Assembly (NCBI RefSeq): GCF_921293095.1
Contig: NC_060252.1
Span: 44,454,881-44,518,880 of the forward strand
From: Ischnura elegans
Taxonomy: Eukaryota > Arthropoda > Insecta > Odonata > Coenagrionidae
DNA: 64,000 bases
Reading direction: 5' to 3'
A program made the position numbers and the translations under genes. The first letter of the stretch is position 1. Every line of letters begins with the position of its first letter. The notes under the pieces are model-generated. The model saw only the letters and a list, made by a program, of their open reading frames with translations, was not told the DNA's origin and made no database searches. Below are positions 19,101-31,905 of the stretch, one piece after another.

Positions 19101-22100
19101 CATTAACCTGGACATTGGTTTTGTAAGCAATAGGCATTAAATATTAATACAGTAGTCATTTCCAATGCAATAAAGCATTTAAAGATCACCAAAAAAATTT
19201 CAATGTTCTCTATAATCCCTCTATGCATTAGAATACAGAGAACATTATTGCAAGCATTCTTAGCACGCAACAAAAAAACACAGCCAACACAATCCTTTAC
19301 AGCAATCCGTTGAACTGCCAACAAGATACACTTAAAATCACCCGAGGGTGAAAATCCTGCATAGGTTTCACATGCACTTTATTAAAATATCTTGAAATAC
19401 TGACTGAAAATTGGTTCATTAACTTTCCTTGCCAAGTGCAGAGTCACTGCCTTCACACTATGCCCTCCTTTTCAGGCATAGGATATAATAAAGAACAAAC
19501 ACCATGCATTCCCAGAAGAGTATCACAAGATCTCTTTTATTGTGAACAGCAACATGGATGGCATTTTTAAGGGTGGTGTTATAGCATAGAAAAGTCACTT
19601 TGACAAATATTACAAAAGAGATTCCTCAAGTCAGCCTCTAGATCTGTTGCCATCTACCGCACATTTAAAAAGGTTTACAAAAGTAGACACTTGCGTTGCT
19701 GACGCACAAATTGATCTGAGTTTCATGGAAAAATAAGGTACAATTAAGGGCGTTAATTGAAATGCATATATATGTAGACGTGATCTATATTAATAACTTT
19801 TCCATGCTATTCCTCGCAATTACAAAGATTATAACACAAGATATTGGAACAAAGTGGATCGCATTGCACTCATCACCGTGCAACAGACATTTTTGAAAAC
19901 AGATTAAAATGCGACCGAAGTGGCAAAATAAATCAGCCATGTACGGGATGTAATTGGGCCTCCTTTAGCAGTCCTCTTGGTCACTTTATTGATATTTTGC
20001 ACAGGTAAAATTGTTCGGTAAAAACCTTTTCTTCTGAATTTTTCCATATTTTTTTCATTCAAATATCAATTTCTCCAAATTCTAGGGAAACTTCAGATCA
20101 AATTTAGAACATAAACACCAAAGGGGTGTTGTTAGATGCATCTGGTTTTGTGTATCTCATTTGCTTAACGTAGGAGCTTAAAATGCCGTAGAATCCCTTC
20201 GTAGATCTATGGATCTAATAACATCCTGAGAAATTGAGCACCAATAGATAAATACATGAAAATGTAAAAATCTTTTGAACTGCTTCCATTGATAATTGCT
20301 ATAAATATTTGCCTAATGATTCTAATCTTAAGTGGGTACACATTACAATTTAATGCAGCCATTAGTAGAAAATATCATGAATACCACAATAGAAAATATT
20401 ATGAATACATTATATTCAAAGTACATACACATCTAAATATGAGTAAATTACAATAAGTATGATTGTAGGCAAATGTCATGGGTGAATAAGATAATTTATC
20501 AAATTGACTAATGCTTTCAAGAAATTTTAAGTTTTGAGCAAGTAGAAGTTAAATAAGATCTTCCAAATCATAAGAGAAAAATACATAACTTATAAAGCAC
20601 TGCCTTTACAAAAGCCAAAGAATGAACAAAATTTAATAAGGAAACCCAACAAGAACATATACTGTAGAGCTTAGTAATGCAAGATCTCACCAAAAAAGAA
20701 AAATCGCTATCTCTATTGGACTCTTTGCATATATTGCGTATTTGAACTCGGCTCATTTGTTAGCATTGTATGAAAAAATAACTGAAAAATCAATCCACAA
20801 ACATTTCAGTGGACACTTTCATGAATGGCAAAATCATTCAGACAAGGTTGAATCAACACATCCTACTTGCAATTATTATATTTTTCTATAATCGAAAAAA
20901 TTCCCACGACGTTTAATTCCATACATACATAGTTAGCCATATACTTGGACACACCAAGCCTATTTTCTGACCCTGGGTTATATGCTTTAGACAGTAGTAC
21001 TGTACTGCACATCAATGAATTATTTCTAGCATTAAGGGAGCATGAAAATGCAAATTTTACCAGCCACGTACTAAATGACAATGGGGAGGCATGTGGTTGT
21101 ATATATTGATACATACTGATTTATTCTTCAGGTAAATCATAGGAGTATAAATTAGTTCCTCAGCTATTCCTCGCAAATTCAGGTTTCTTACTTTATGCCA
21201 TACAACATAGGGCTTCCACAGAAATTCAGTTTAGAAGTATTCCCTTTTGCATTTTCATATGAAAATTTTATTTGGACCAGTAGTGTCATTCGTATCCATG
21301 AAAGTTTTAATGTTACACAAAATATTCCATTAAGATGAATTTAACATTTATGCAATGAGTTTCAAATGAGAATACTATAAATACAGGCTATATCATTCCG
21401 ATAAAATTTTCAATAAACAAATTGAAACAAATTTTATATAAATGTAAGGGAAACTATCTTTGCATTTCAGACTCAAAATTATAAGAAAATATGAACCTCT
21501 TTCACAGATAATTTGCTTCAAACTCTGCTGCATTAAAAACACTACAATGATACTTTACCTAGAGATGAATGAAACACCATTTACATATTGACTAGTCAAT
21601 GCTGTTCATGACAATATACATTTAAGAACAATGGATACCATCTTTAAGCATCACCAACTCCATCAAATTGTACACTATGAGCTCATACAAACATGACAAT
21701 GTTTCTGCTCTCAAGGGGTCGGCATTAAGAACATAGCACTTCAAATGGATCATTACATTACCACCTTTTTACATTAACACCAAAATATCTAAAATAGTTT
21801 AATTTAATGCATGCATGAAACTGATAAGGCCACAACTGACAAAACAAGGAAGAGATATCATCTTCGCCATCCTATTTGTAGGTGATATCTAAAGGAAATG
21901 TTGCCACAAGATTCTAGAAACCATTATGCATACCGAACTACACAGCGGCCAGGCCTCCTTTCATTTATGAGAGTTATGGTTACTTATGCTAATTTACTAT
22001 TCAAGTGATAGAGCTATATCCTAGAAATCATAATGATTCACCTAGATGTTGCAGAATTCTTAAGAATTAGTGATTTTTATAAAAGGGTACATCAATATGG

Positions 22101-23809
22101 GAAATTTTTTCAACCCTGCAGTACTGTTGTCAAACGCACTCTTACTGGATCCAATGGTCCCGTCTAGAAGATGATGGTTGTGTGATTACATTCCCAGTGA
22201 TTAGCAAATGCAACCCTATGGTAAGCAATGCATCAAGCATCAGCTAAGGCAAGAACTATATTTTAAAATATGATGACAAAAATACCATTTAATTTGCAAA
22301 AAACATGAGCGTGCAAAAATGTCCCAGTAATAACAATTAAACAATTTTTAAAAAATTGTTTATAGTGAAAGAGTGCAATCACATTCATAAGTACTGCAGG
22401 GTCTGAATATGAAGGGCTATCTCAAATGGTATATTAAATCCAAAATTAATGCACTTACTAGTTTATCTTACATCTGATTAAAAATTTAAAAATACGAAGA
22501 TTTGTACTGCATAGTTTCATGGCAAGCAACATCATGGCAGTTCTTTCATTTAAACCTGAGAAATTTCATTTCAAGATTTTGCTAAGTTCAAAAATAAAAC
22601 AAGTTATAAACCATTTTACATGACAGATTATTAATTATTTGATTGACAATTTGTGATATGAACCTTTAGAAAAATTGTAAGATTATTATACAATCATAGT
22701 TAAGCATTTATTTAAAATTCCCTATTTTCAAATCCCATGCACGATTTTTCCTCTGGAATTTTTTCACTTTACATGTGCTTTGGAGTGACTTCGTAAAAGT
22801 ACACCACTGGCAAGCCCTTAATTAATTCCTTAAATATTCAAGGTTAATAAGCTTGACTATCTACCAAAAAATGTTTTCTGTTTACTGCTATAGCCTGGTT
22901 TTATACAGAATAACAAAGTGGAATAACACTATGCATGAAGTAATTTGTTTTAAGGAATAAACGTGCATCACTATTTTCACTGCCACCAACACTGGATTTA
23001 GCAGATGAGCAAAACAAAATTAATTTGTACTTCCTCGCATTCGTATTTTCATGCTATTTTTATCTTTGAGCATAAACACCTCAACAATTATCATGATGAA
23101 AACACACTTTCGGTTCAGAGGTTATTTTTGACCTATTTTGCATGAAATACAGAAATAAATTATATCTGATTCTCTATTTCACTGATATGATTCGCAATAG
23201 CAAAATTTCATAAATCTATAACCTTTTTTATTCACTAAGTACATAGCTCCCCACTCAACAGTCATTACAAGGTTTGGCTGTCATTAATTAACGTTTCTAA
23301 GTATGCTTACCTTACACGTGCATAGAAAGATGCAGGAATAGCGAAAAAGTTAAACGGCTTGTTATTTGTTTATTCTAGAGATGCAATCTCATATTAACCA
23401 ACATATGAATAAAGTCTCCGTTAGTGAAGTCTCAAGTATAGAATATTTTAATGAGGCCTTACCCTGGTAATCCAACAGGTACATCATCACAGTGTTATGC
23501 CACTTAAAAATCATTGTAATGAAGCATTAAATCCTACAGGAAAAATAATGCTATTCTACAACAAACGTTTACCCTTATCACACATTTTTTAAAATCGCAT
23601 CCCAACAATACGAAACTCAAATGAGAACTAAAAAATAACCATCGGATTCCATTACTAATCACAATCTAATCAGAATACAGAAGTTCAGACATTCACAGTG
23701 AGGATATTGCATAGCATATTAGTGAGGATATCACGATATATCACATAATATTAGTTTTAATAAAAAAGCCATTACCAACAGGTAATACACATGGAAATTT
23801 GCACCCAAT
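19101..23809. other. Long AT-rich stretch without recognisable genes
   Basis: No frame above about 80 codons carries a recognisable motif, and no paired terminal repeats, tRNA or array were seen. It could hold long untranslated or intronic sequence of an unseen gene. Confidence 0.5.
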
Positions 23810-24254
23810 TACAGTAAACTCTTGATCATACGAGCCAGGATATCACGAAGTTTTTGATTATACAAAGTGAAATTGCGGTCCCGGCAAAAAGCCTATGGTA
23901 AATACATGGTGCTTCTCGATTATATGAAGTTTCAAAAATACGAAATTTTTTGAAATTGTGAACCTCGGCTCCGTCCCCAGGAGCAAATGGATTTCGTTTA
24001 TACAAACAACAGCAAAAAATTTGTCGACTGAACTAGTTACACCGGTGAAAGCAGCAAACACATTAGTGCTTATGGCTGTGGTGTATCAAAGTGTGATATT
24101 GTAAATGACAGTGCAACTTTGGAGAGAAAGGGTGAGCCGTGCCTCACTCTATGCTATTGGTGGAACAGCTTGGTGGGTAGTGAAATCCTCCACCAAAGGA
24201 AATGGCCTCCGGTCAGTAGGGGCCTAACATGGTGGTGGCAAATGGGCCAAAACA

Positions 24255-24262
24255 TATATAAG
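24255..24262 (+). promoter_or_regulatory. Candidate TATA box of the Tigger transposase gene
   Basis: TATATAAG about 1.2 kb upstream of the transposase ATG, followed by a donor-like AAAG-GTACCT near 24356. Position suits a promoter with a leader intron; not otherwise supported. Confidence 0.35.
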
Positions 24263-25044
24263 GGAATGTTTGCCCGCGAGCAGTGTGCACTGTTTTGCTA
24301 AAGCTCTTGTCGAGTGTTTGGGCGTGAGAAGAGCTGCTCCCAGGAGGCGACCAAAGGTACCTTTTCTGACCACCACTACCTCCTACAGCCAAGGTAACAA
24401 TCCTCCATCCCCGTTTCTAACCTTGCCTTTTCCCCCCGAGTCTTTTAGTTAGTTTCCTGGCTACCACAGTTCAGAAAGGTGATATTTTTTGTTAATCGAC
24501 CATTTCTTTTGTTATTAAATTATTTGATACTCGTTTCAACTGTGCCTTTTTATTTTTTCTGTGCTTTACACTCCTCTGCATACCCCCAGACCTCAAAGTA
24601 CGTTTCAAAGGTTTGCCTAAAAACTTATGGTGGGAATTTAGGAACATGCAAGGAAGGTCACGCAGGGTATTTCTTACACTCCTACTTAAACCCTACGTAA
24701 TTCAATCATACCAAGAAAATGTCACAAGTCCATAAAATTACTCAAATTTCAACCGTCTTACAGGTTATCAAGCCATCTTGTGACAACACTTTTCTATCAA
24801 TAGTTGGTAACATGAGGAAAGAAGAGAATTAATTTACTCAATGATAGAGGAAATATTTTTCATTTTAGACAAAACGTTACATTTTGGGGGAAGGTCGGGG
24901 CTGTCAGCAATGAAAGATGGGGAGACAAGGATATCACCGATGATATAATACTTTATACACAAGCCCATATTGAGGGCAAAATGGCTCCTCTAATACTAAT
25001 TTAAACAGGTATTTCATGATAAATGCGATGGTGGTTGGCGTACT

Positions 25045-25459
25045 CCAATAGTAACGTTTTCTTTGCGATCGTGTTTGAACTTTGGGGATATGGAGCCTTC
25101 ACAGCCAGATGATGATACGCTGTATCCAAACCGGTCGCAAATATATTTTATTTTGTGAAACAGCGAAGTCTTTTCTTAACCTTTGTGCATCAGGTATTTC
25201 ATGATTCTGTGCATTAAGTTTTCGGCCAAGCACTTTGGTATCTATCCACAAGGGGGGGGTGGGGCATCCAGCTGTCTTTCGTTCTTGAAGTGCTGAATTG
25301 TGGAGAATGGGCTTGAACTAAATTCATTAGAGTGCGAAGGGCTTCAGTCGGTGCCTTGCGAGTCTGTAAGCAACAACCAGTGCTTCTCTGAATCTCCAAT
25401 AGTAATGTTTTCTTTGCGATCGTGTTTGAACTTTGGGGATATGGAGCCTTCACAGCCAA
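25045..25459 (+). repeat. Direct duplication around the Tigger start codon
   Basis: A block of about 62 bp (CTCCAATAGTAA, TTTTCTTTGCGATCG, ATATGGAGCCTTCACAG) occurs at about 25045-25106 and again at 25397-25459, 353 bp apart. The shorter motif CAGGTATTTCATGAT repeats at about 25006 and 25191. The duplicated copy includes the start codon, but only the second leads into the transposase. Confidence 0.8.
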
Positions 25460-26985
25460 AACAAAAAAGAAGAGGATTATCCTTAGAAATAAGAATGAAA
25501 ATTATTGAAGAGGTGGACGTGAAGAGATTAAGTAAAAGTGAAATTGCAGAAAAGTTTGGAATCCCACTGTCGACTTTGCCGACAATTATAGCAAACTGCG
25601 GTAAACTACAAGAAAAAGTCGGGTCAGATGTTTCCCTGAAAATGAAAAGTCTGCACTGCACCAAGTTTGCGGAGGTTGAAGAGGAGCTATACACCTTCTT
25701 TTGTAAGTGCTGTGAGCAAAAGCTTCCCGTCAGTGGCCCAATATTACAAGAAAAGGCCGAATATATAGCCTTGCAAAAGAAAATTGACAGTTTTAAATGC
25801 TCCAGTGGCTGGTTAACAAATTTTAAGGCAAGATTCAACATTGTATCTCAGAAGATAAGTGGGGAAGAAGGCTCTGTTAATACTCAAATTATTGAGACGT
25901 GACACATAGATAACAATGCTATACTTCAAGAGTATAGTGCCAAACAGCTATAATTTTGATGAAACTGGGCTATTTTTTAATGCTTTACCCGACGTAACCC
26001 TGGGTTTTAAAGGGCAAAGGTGCCATGGGGGAAAAAAGAGCAAAAAGTGTGTTACCGTGGGGCTCTGCATCAACCAAATGGGCACGGTCAAAATCAAGCC
26101 AGTTGTCATTGGAAAATTTGAAAGGCAACAGTGTCTGAAACACGTAAAGTTGGAAGCCCTCCAAATTTTTTACCATGCGAACAAAAACAGCTGGATGACG
26201 CGTGAAATTTTCGAGCAAACTGATATACGTCTACAGAGAAAAATGGCTGGAGAAAACCAGAAAATATGCAGTTTTAATCATGGATAATGCCACCGTCCAT
26301 AAATACATGGAAAATCTAAAATTGGCTAATGTTCGAGTCCTCTTTTTACCCCCGAACTCGACTAGCAAGTCCCAGCCCTTGGACCAAGGTATTATTCAGA
26401 ACTTAAAAGTCCTGTACTGGAAGAAGCTTGTGCAGTATTACTTGCGATGGATCGGTATGTATACATTCACCTATTTTTCTCATCTATTTTTGGATACTGA
26501 TTAAGATATTTTTATTCGTGTTTACCATTCTTTCAAATCTCTTCACTTCTTTTAGAAATGGGAACAGAAATGAACAATTTCCCTAAATGGATGCTATTAC
26601 ATGCAATCTGCACCATAGCCGAGTCCTGGAGAGAGATTTCCTCTACTCTCTACAATCTCAAATTGCTGGAATTCGGCCAGATTCCCTTTGATAGCACTTC
26701 ATGAGGATGTTCCCAAGGTTGGCATTCGATGCAACTAACCTAGCAGTAGTTTTACTCCCATAATAACACAACTATGGTTAATTCGTTGTGTTATATCTTC
26801 AGGAAGCTGCTGCAGATGAAATCATGGAGAAGATTAGATGCTTGGAGGACAAATACAAAAAATACTTGGAAGGAGGATCACAGCGCGCAACATCAAGCGA
26901 TTATATTGCCCTAGACGATGCTCTCCAGGGTTGCGACGAGTCAACGCCAGTACCTGTGTCGCAAGAAGCTATTATCAGAAAGGTG
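25441..26985 (+). pseudogene. Tigger/CENP-B-like transposase, frameshifted
   Basis: ATG 25441 opens MEPSQPKQKRRGLSLEIR with the CENP-B N-terminal helix-turn-helix (EIAEKFGIPLSTL) and a Tc5-type second HTH (SSGWLTNFKARFNIVSQKIS), stopping at 25902. The DDE_1 core follows in other frames: YNFDETGLFF at about 25942, AVLIMDNATVHKYM at about 26270, then VLFLPPNSTSKSQPLDQG at about 26335. A donor (GTATGTAT at 26456) and an acceptor near 26556 precede KWMLLHAICTIAESW. A last exon from about 26803 (EAAADEIMEKI, DYIALDDALQG) breaks off where the retroelement begins. Two or more frame breaks make this copy inactive. Confidence 0.85.
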
Positions 26986-29810
26986 ACGAGTGCATTCAGT
27001 GGAGAAAGGAGAAACATTTCGAAGTGGTGGATGGTCTCTTGTGCCGCGTAGAGGAAGGAGAACGTAAGATAGTCGTGCCGAAGGATTTGCCAAATGGAAT
27101 ACTTAAACAGTGTCATGACCATATGCTTGCTGGTAATTTGGGAGTAGAATCTACTACACATCGTGCGTGTGGGCAATATTGGTGGCCGGGTTGGAAGAGA
27201 GATTGCGAGAGGTATGTAAGAGGGTGCGTGTCATGTTTGCGCACATCCCCCTATGGGAAAATGAGGGCACCTTAGCAGCCACTGCCGGAGGCTTGTACAC
27301 CATTTGAATTCGTAGCACTGGATATTGTCCGCCCCTTACCGAAGACAGAGCGTGGGAACCATTTTGTACTCTCGATCATTGATCACTTCTCGAGATATTT
27401 AGTTATGGTACCTTTAAGTGACCAAACAGCAGACACAATAGCAGTGGCCTTTATCCGCGAATGGATACTTAAATTTGGCGTCCCTGAAAAACTGCTATCT
27501 GATCAGGGTAGTAACTTCACTTCCGAGCTCTTTCGAAATGTTTGCAAGTTATTAAAGATCACAAAATTACTAACATCATCATTTCATCCTCAGTGCAACG
27601 GGCGTGTAGAGAGGGTACACCGAACCATTGCTCAAATTCTTTCCCACTATGTAATTAGTAAGAACAATAATTGGGACCTTTTAATTGATCATGCCGTATC
27701 AGCTTACAATACGAGCTGGCATCGGAGTACTCGCCACTCCCCGCACGAAGTAGTGTATGGTGAACGAATGAAAACCCCCTTTGAGTGCCTCGGCTCTTCT
27801 CTGATTCTAGTGGATGATTTTGTGTTGCAACTGCAAGACAGACTAAGGGTAATTCAGGGTAAGTGTGAACGTAATAATAGCAAAGCTCGGGAGGAACAGG
27901 CCAGAGGGGCAAAGACTAGTTCAAAGAATAGGCGTTATGCAGTGGGTGATTAAGTTTATTTGACGGACCCAGTTCTTAAAACGGGCAGTGTGTGAAAGTT
28001 TCACAGCCCCTGGAAAGGATCGTATAGGGTGATAGAAGTGCTTTCCCCTCCAATTTAAAATTGCAACTTCAGCATATGACTGTGATCGTACATCAGGATC
28101 GAGTGAAACCCCACCCTAGTCATCTTTCGGTTCCTCCCCCACCCCATGGAGAAAGACGGCGTGGCAGACTGAGAAATGCCATATCCGATAGTGAATGGGA
28201 GGAATGCGTTGGCAAAATTCCGTTTGTGTGTGCTGATCGAGCGTGCAAAAAGCAAAAGCGAGAAGCTGACTGTGATTTCCACCCTGAGCAAGTGTTTAGA
28301 AGGGGGAGGGGAAGACCAAGGAAAAATTTACCTTATGTGACTAATTCCACATGTCCCCCAGTGCCTCCTCAAGAATCGCAGAATACACAAGTTGAAGCCC
28401 CCCCTTCCCAAAGTGAGCCCTCACCCACCCCTAGTGTTGGTGAAATCCCTCAAGCTCCCCCCCCCTGAGTCCACTGTCCCTCGAGAGGAAGCATCAAGCC
28501 CAGACCTAAATACGGAGTGTTACGGAGAATCGAGTGTTAACCCGGGGGTCAGCGAAGTAGAATTGCCATGGGCAGCCCTCGAGTGTACGACAAGAGAAGA
28601 ACGTGAATTGCATCCTACCCCCACTACCCTCCCTCAGAGATCGCCATACGACCTCCGATCCTGTGGACCCCAATTTCCCTCCTCCAACACAAGAAGAACA
28701 GTGAGCGGAGTACGACGAAGAGTCCTTGTAAAAAAAATTCGCCAGTGTACGGAATTAGAGGAAGTGAAAACTATGGTCCAGTGTACTGTGATTGTGATGG
28801 TTGTTGTAGCCTGATGGCTGGGAGTGTTATCTGCCTATTTATGGCACTATGGGTTAAGAGATGTGTGCCCGGGAGCCTATGGAGATTAGGCCATTAGAGT
28901 TTGAGGAATTAAAAAGGGAGCAAAGGTGTCTTAAAATGGGTTAATTGTAATGAAAAGAAGATGAAGAGAAGAATTGGTAATAAATCTTGCATGAGTGAAG
29001 TGTTTATGTTGTCAATGCTTAGCCGTGAGGGCTATATGATTGTAATGATTCTGAGGTAACTTGTTTTTGTGATGTATAACGATAACGTCAATACGAAAAA
29101 TATGTATGTTTTGGGGTATGGATTCCAGCGAATATATATGTTATGTATGGAATACGGGAATTTGGGGACTTAATTATTGCTTTGATATTCCAATTATGTA
29201 TTGTGCCTTAAGTGTGTAGCAGTAATATTGGAGATTTTATGTTCAGTGATTTTATTTTCAGATAAAAGTGTGTTTGAAATCTTTCATAGTTAACAAAGTG
29301 TCATCAACTTCATTTTATAGTGGACTCATTGCATTTTGTGTTGTTGTAGTTTCCTTGTGCTGACCGTTGTCAAGCATTGTGTTCGGGTAAAGATTTTGTT
29401 ATATGTAAATTGCCGTTCACATATTGCAGTGCCTGCCCTGTGTACAAGACATGTTAATTGAAGAATTAAAAGACGTTTGGGGGGAGGGTGGTGTAAGCAT
29501 CGTGGGATGAGGGACTCTGTTCTGCCTTCCCCTTCACCTCACGCCACCCACCGCCCACGCGCTGTCGAGTCCGCAGTCCTTCCTTCGCTTCTCACATCCC
29601 TTCCCGTTCCTCACCTCAAGCGTGGGACTGATGCAACGTTGGCAGGATGGATATACCACGGGACAGTGGAGATAGAGCGTCTATGCATGCAAAAAGAGGA
29701 CACTAGGAGAGTGTGTGTTTGGCGGCAGTAGAGCACGAACGTGGCTAATAAACCTGCTTTGAGTAATAAGGAGTTTTCTTTTAACTAATCCTGCCTACCC
29801 TGATGGTATC
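26985..29810 (+). mobile_element. Gypsy/Metaviridae-type LTR retrotransposon fossil, partial
   Basis: A fossil fragment inside the Tigger. Recognisable parts in order are the H2C2 integrase zinc-binding region (about 27050-27260), the integrase core (about 27300-27780) and a Pro-rich post-integrase region (about 28060-28800). A probable 3' LTR follows, ending near 29800, with a polyadenylation-type AATAAA. The gag, protease, reverse transcriptase and 5' LTR portions are not present here. It is broken, with at least three breaks, and moderately old. The LTR borders are estimated, not confirmed. Confidence 0.8.
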
Positions 29811-30388
29811 GATATACTGAATCCTTACGATATCAATAATTCTTTGCATAATTTTCAATACGGTGGAGAAAAAACACGAAAACTAAATGAGGTTGAGGTA
29901 CAGGTTTTCGGCTATAATTTCTGGGAATCCCTGCAAGTGAACCAATGCTTCACACATTGAGAAATGATAAAACGTGTGCTATAGGAGAGCAACGAATGTG
30001 GATAATAACCTTTCTCTCTTTATTTCTCCGAAAACGGAAATTGCTTCTCAAACTTTTTTTCAGGTAGGAACATCGCCAGACGGAGAACTCATAAAGAATT
30101 TACTTCAAATATTCACCAGAAGATAATCATATCCTACGTAATTTATGGTCGTAACTGAATCTCAAAGAAAATAACTAATTAAGAAGATAGAGCCTTCAGC
30201 TGAAAACACGGCAGAACTCCAAGTATTAACTTACAAATGTTATTTAGGAAATAGGCTAAGAAGGCTAAGAGGAAACAAAAGCAAATATATTTTCGCGACT
30301 TATTGAAAATGTTTGAAATTATGAACCTCGATATTACAAAGAGCCAATTTTCCAGTCCCGCTGACTTCGTATAATGGAGTTTACTGTA

Positions 30389-31905
30389 CTTCCCTGCTGG
30401 GGATGGTGTTGCCACCATTGGCCATTTGATTCACAAATGAATTAAATACAGTAATTTTTTCCTTTTGTTAACTTGTGTCAACTATTGCCAATTTTTTTAC
30501 CACTTATTTCTTAAACTATAGCCCAAAATACATGGTGCTCTTCTCACACAATGGTACCTGGTACATAAAAATACATGACACACTTGCTCTTGTTAAACTG
30601 CATCTTGAAAATTCTGGGAATCGTGGATCAAACATAAACCATTCTACATTCTCTTCGGGTTTTCACCGCGTCTGTAGGCTTTTGGCGACAACAGTTTCGC
30701 TGACTGCAATGTTAGCAAAACTGTTGTCGCCAAAAGCCAACAGATGCGGTGAAAACCCAAAGAAAATACAGAGATTATCTGATCAACGCCACGAAAATCT
30801 TCAAACCTAAATAAACCTTTCTTGGTCATTTTTGCTTTTCAGAAGTATAGGGAAAACGTTATTGCAAAAGAAATTGCAAAGGCGATGTTAAACACATAAA
30901 GGTGATACATAATAGCTTGCCAACACAACCAGAACGTGTAAAATATTGGAAGTTTAAGGGCGGCATCGGCTTATATTAAAAAATCATGACTGGATTAAAT
31001 ATGTGGGTATGCATTCAGGTACCTAAAATTTCATAAATCAAGCACTGCTTACCACTAAAGTAAATATTAAAATAATGCAATAAAATGAGCAACATATTAA
31101 ATCATAAAACCCTTCTCCTTCAATGGTGCCATACTGTGTAACTACAGGGTACATATATAACTGAAAACTGCTTTTTAGAGCACAGCTTACACCAAAACGG
31201 GGTTAACATATTGACTGAAAAGTACTTCCATCAACACGTGCACTAACTATCACTGCAACTTGGTGTAGTATGAATTGTAAGTGGAAAACAATGACCAAAA
31301 ACTTAAACCATTTGATAACTACTTAACTGCACTGCCATTTAAATCCAGTTAATATCTTTTTTAAGCCTACATATTTAGCAGCACACTCAGTAAAAATCTA
31401 CAAGGAAAATGTTAAATAATATCTGGCTCAAAGAAACAGGAATAATAGGCATATAATAAGCACCTTAATTATGAAGCCATAAATCATTATGTATCACAAA
31501 ATTATATCTTGAAGGATATTGAACCAAGGTGAACCAAATTGTTTTCAGTACTTGCAATATTTTTCCTTAAAATGAGACAGCATTTAAGAGAGATTCACAC
31601 ATTCCATCCTAAGAAAGGGATATGATAGCTTCATATCAAGTTGGATCTTTACCAATTTGGCACAGCAAAAACCATACCATGTATGTATGTACATGTAACA
31701 TATCAATCAATATGATCGAATAAATTAAGTCTTTTTGAATTAAACAATCCAGGGCATTTGTACAAACATACAACAAAACAGAATATATAACTTTTAAAAC
31801 AAGTAGTTGGAAAACAAACATTTCAACTCTGCTAGCTAAGAGTAAACAACATGCTCACTTACGTTCACAGCCAGACATAAAACAATCTTAATGCTACAAA
31901 TTAAA
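30389..31905. other. Region downstream of HPS5 with one hairpin, otherwise no gene seen
   Basis: Lies between the Tigger end and the HPS5 stop codon. It should include the HPS5 3' UTR on the minus strand, but I could not place its polyadenylation signal with confidence. Confidence 0.4.
30652..30765. repeat. Hairpin with about 47-bp arms
   Basis: TTCGGGTTTTCACCGCG and GGCTTTTGGCGACAACAG on the left (30652-30698) are mirrored by CTGTTGTCGCCAAAAGCC and GCGGTGAAAACCCAAAGAA on the right (30717-30765), with about an 18-bp loop. It looks like a foldback element or paired transposon ends. Confidence 0.85.

Larger units (their letters stand above)
23812..30386 (+). mobile_element. pogo/Tigger transposon, broken, with a nested retroelement fossil
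   Basis: Inverted termini begin CAGTAAACTC on both strands and are flanked by TA (23810-23811 and 30387-30388), the Tc1/mariner-pogo target site. Beyond the first ten bases the ends resemble each other in blocks (TTATACGAAGT, GAACCTCG). The interior has a TATA box, a CENP-B-like transposase in several frames, and a retroelement fragment from about 26985. The 6.6-kb length is explained by that insertion. Confidence 0.85.
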
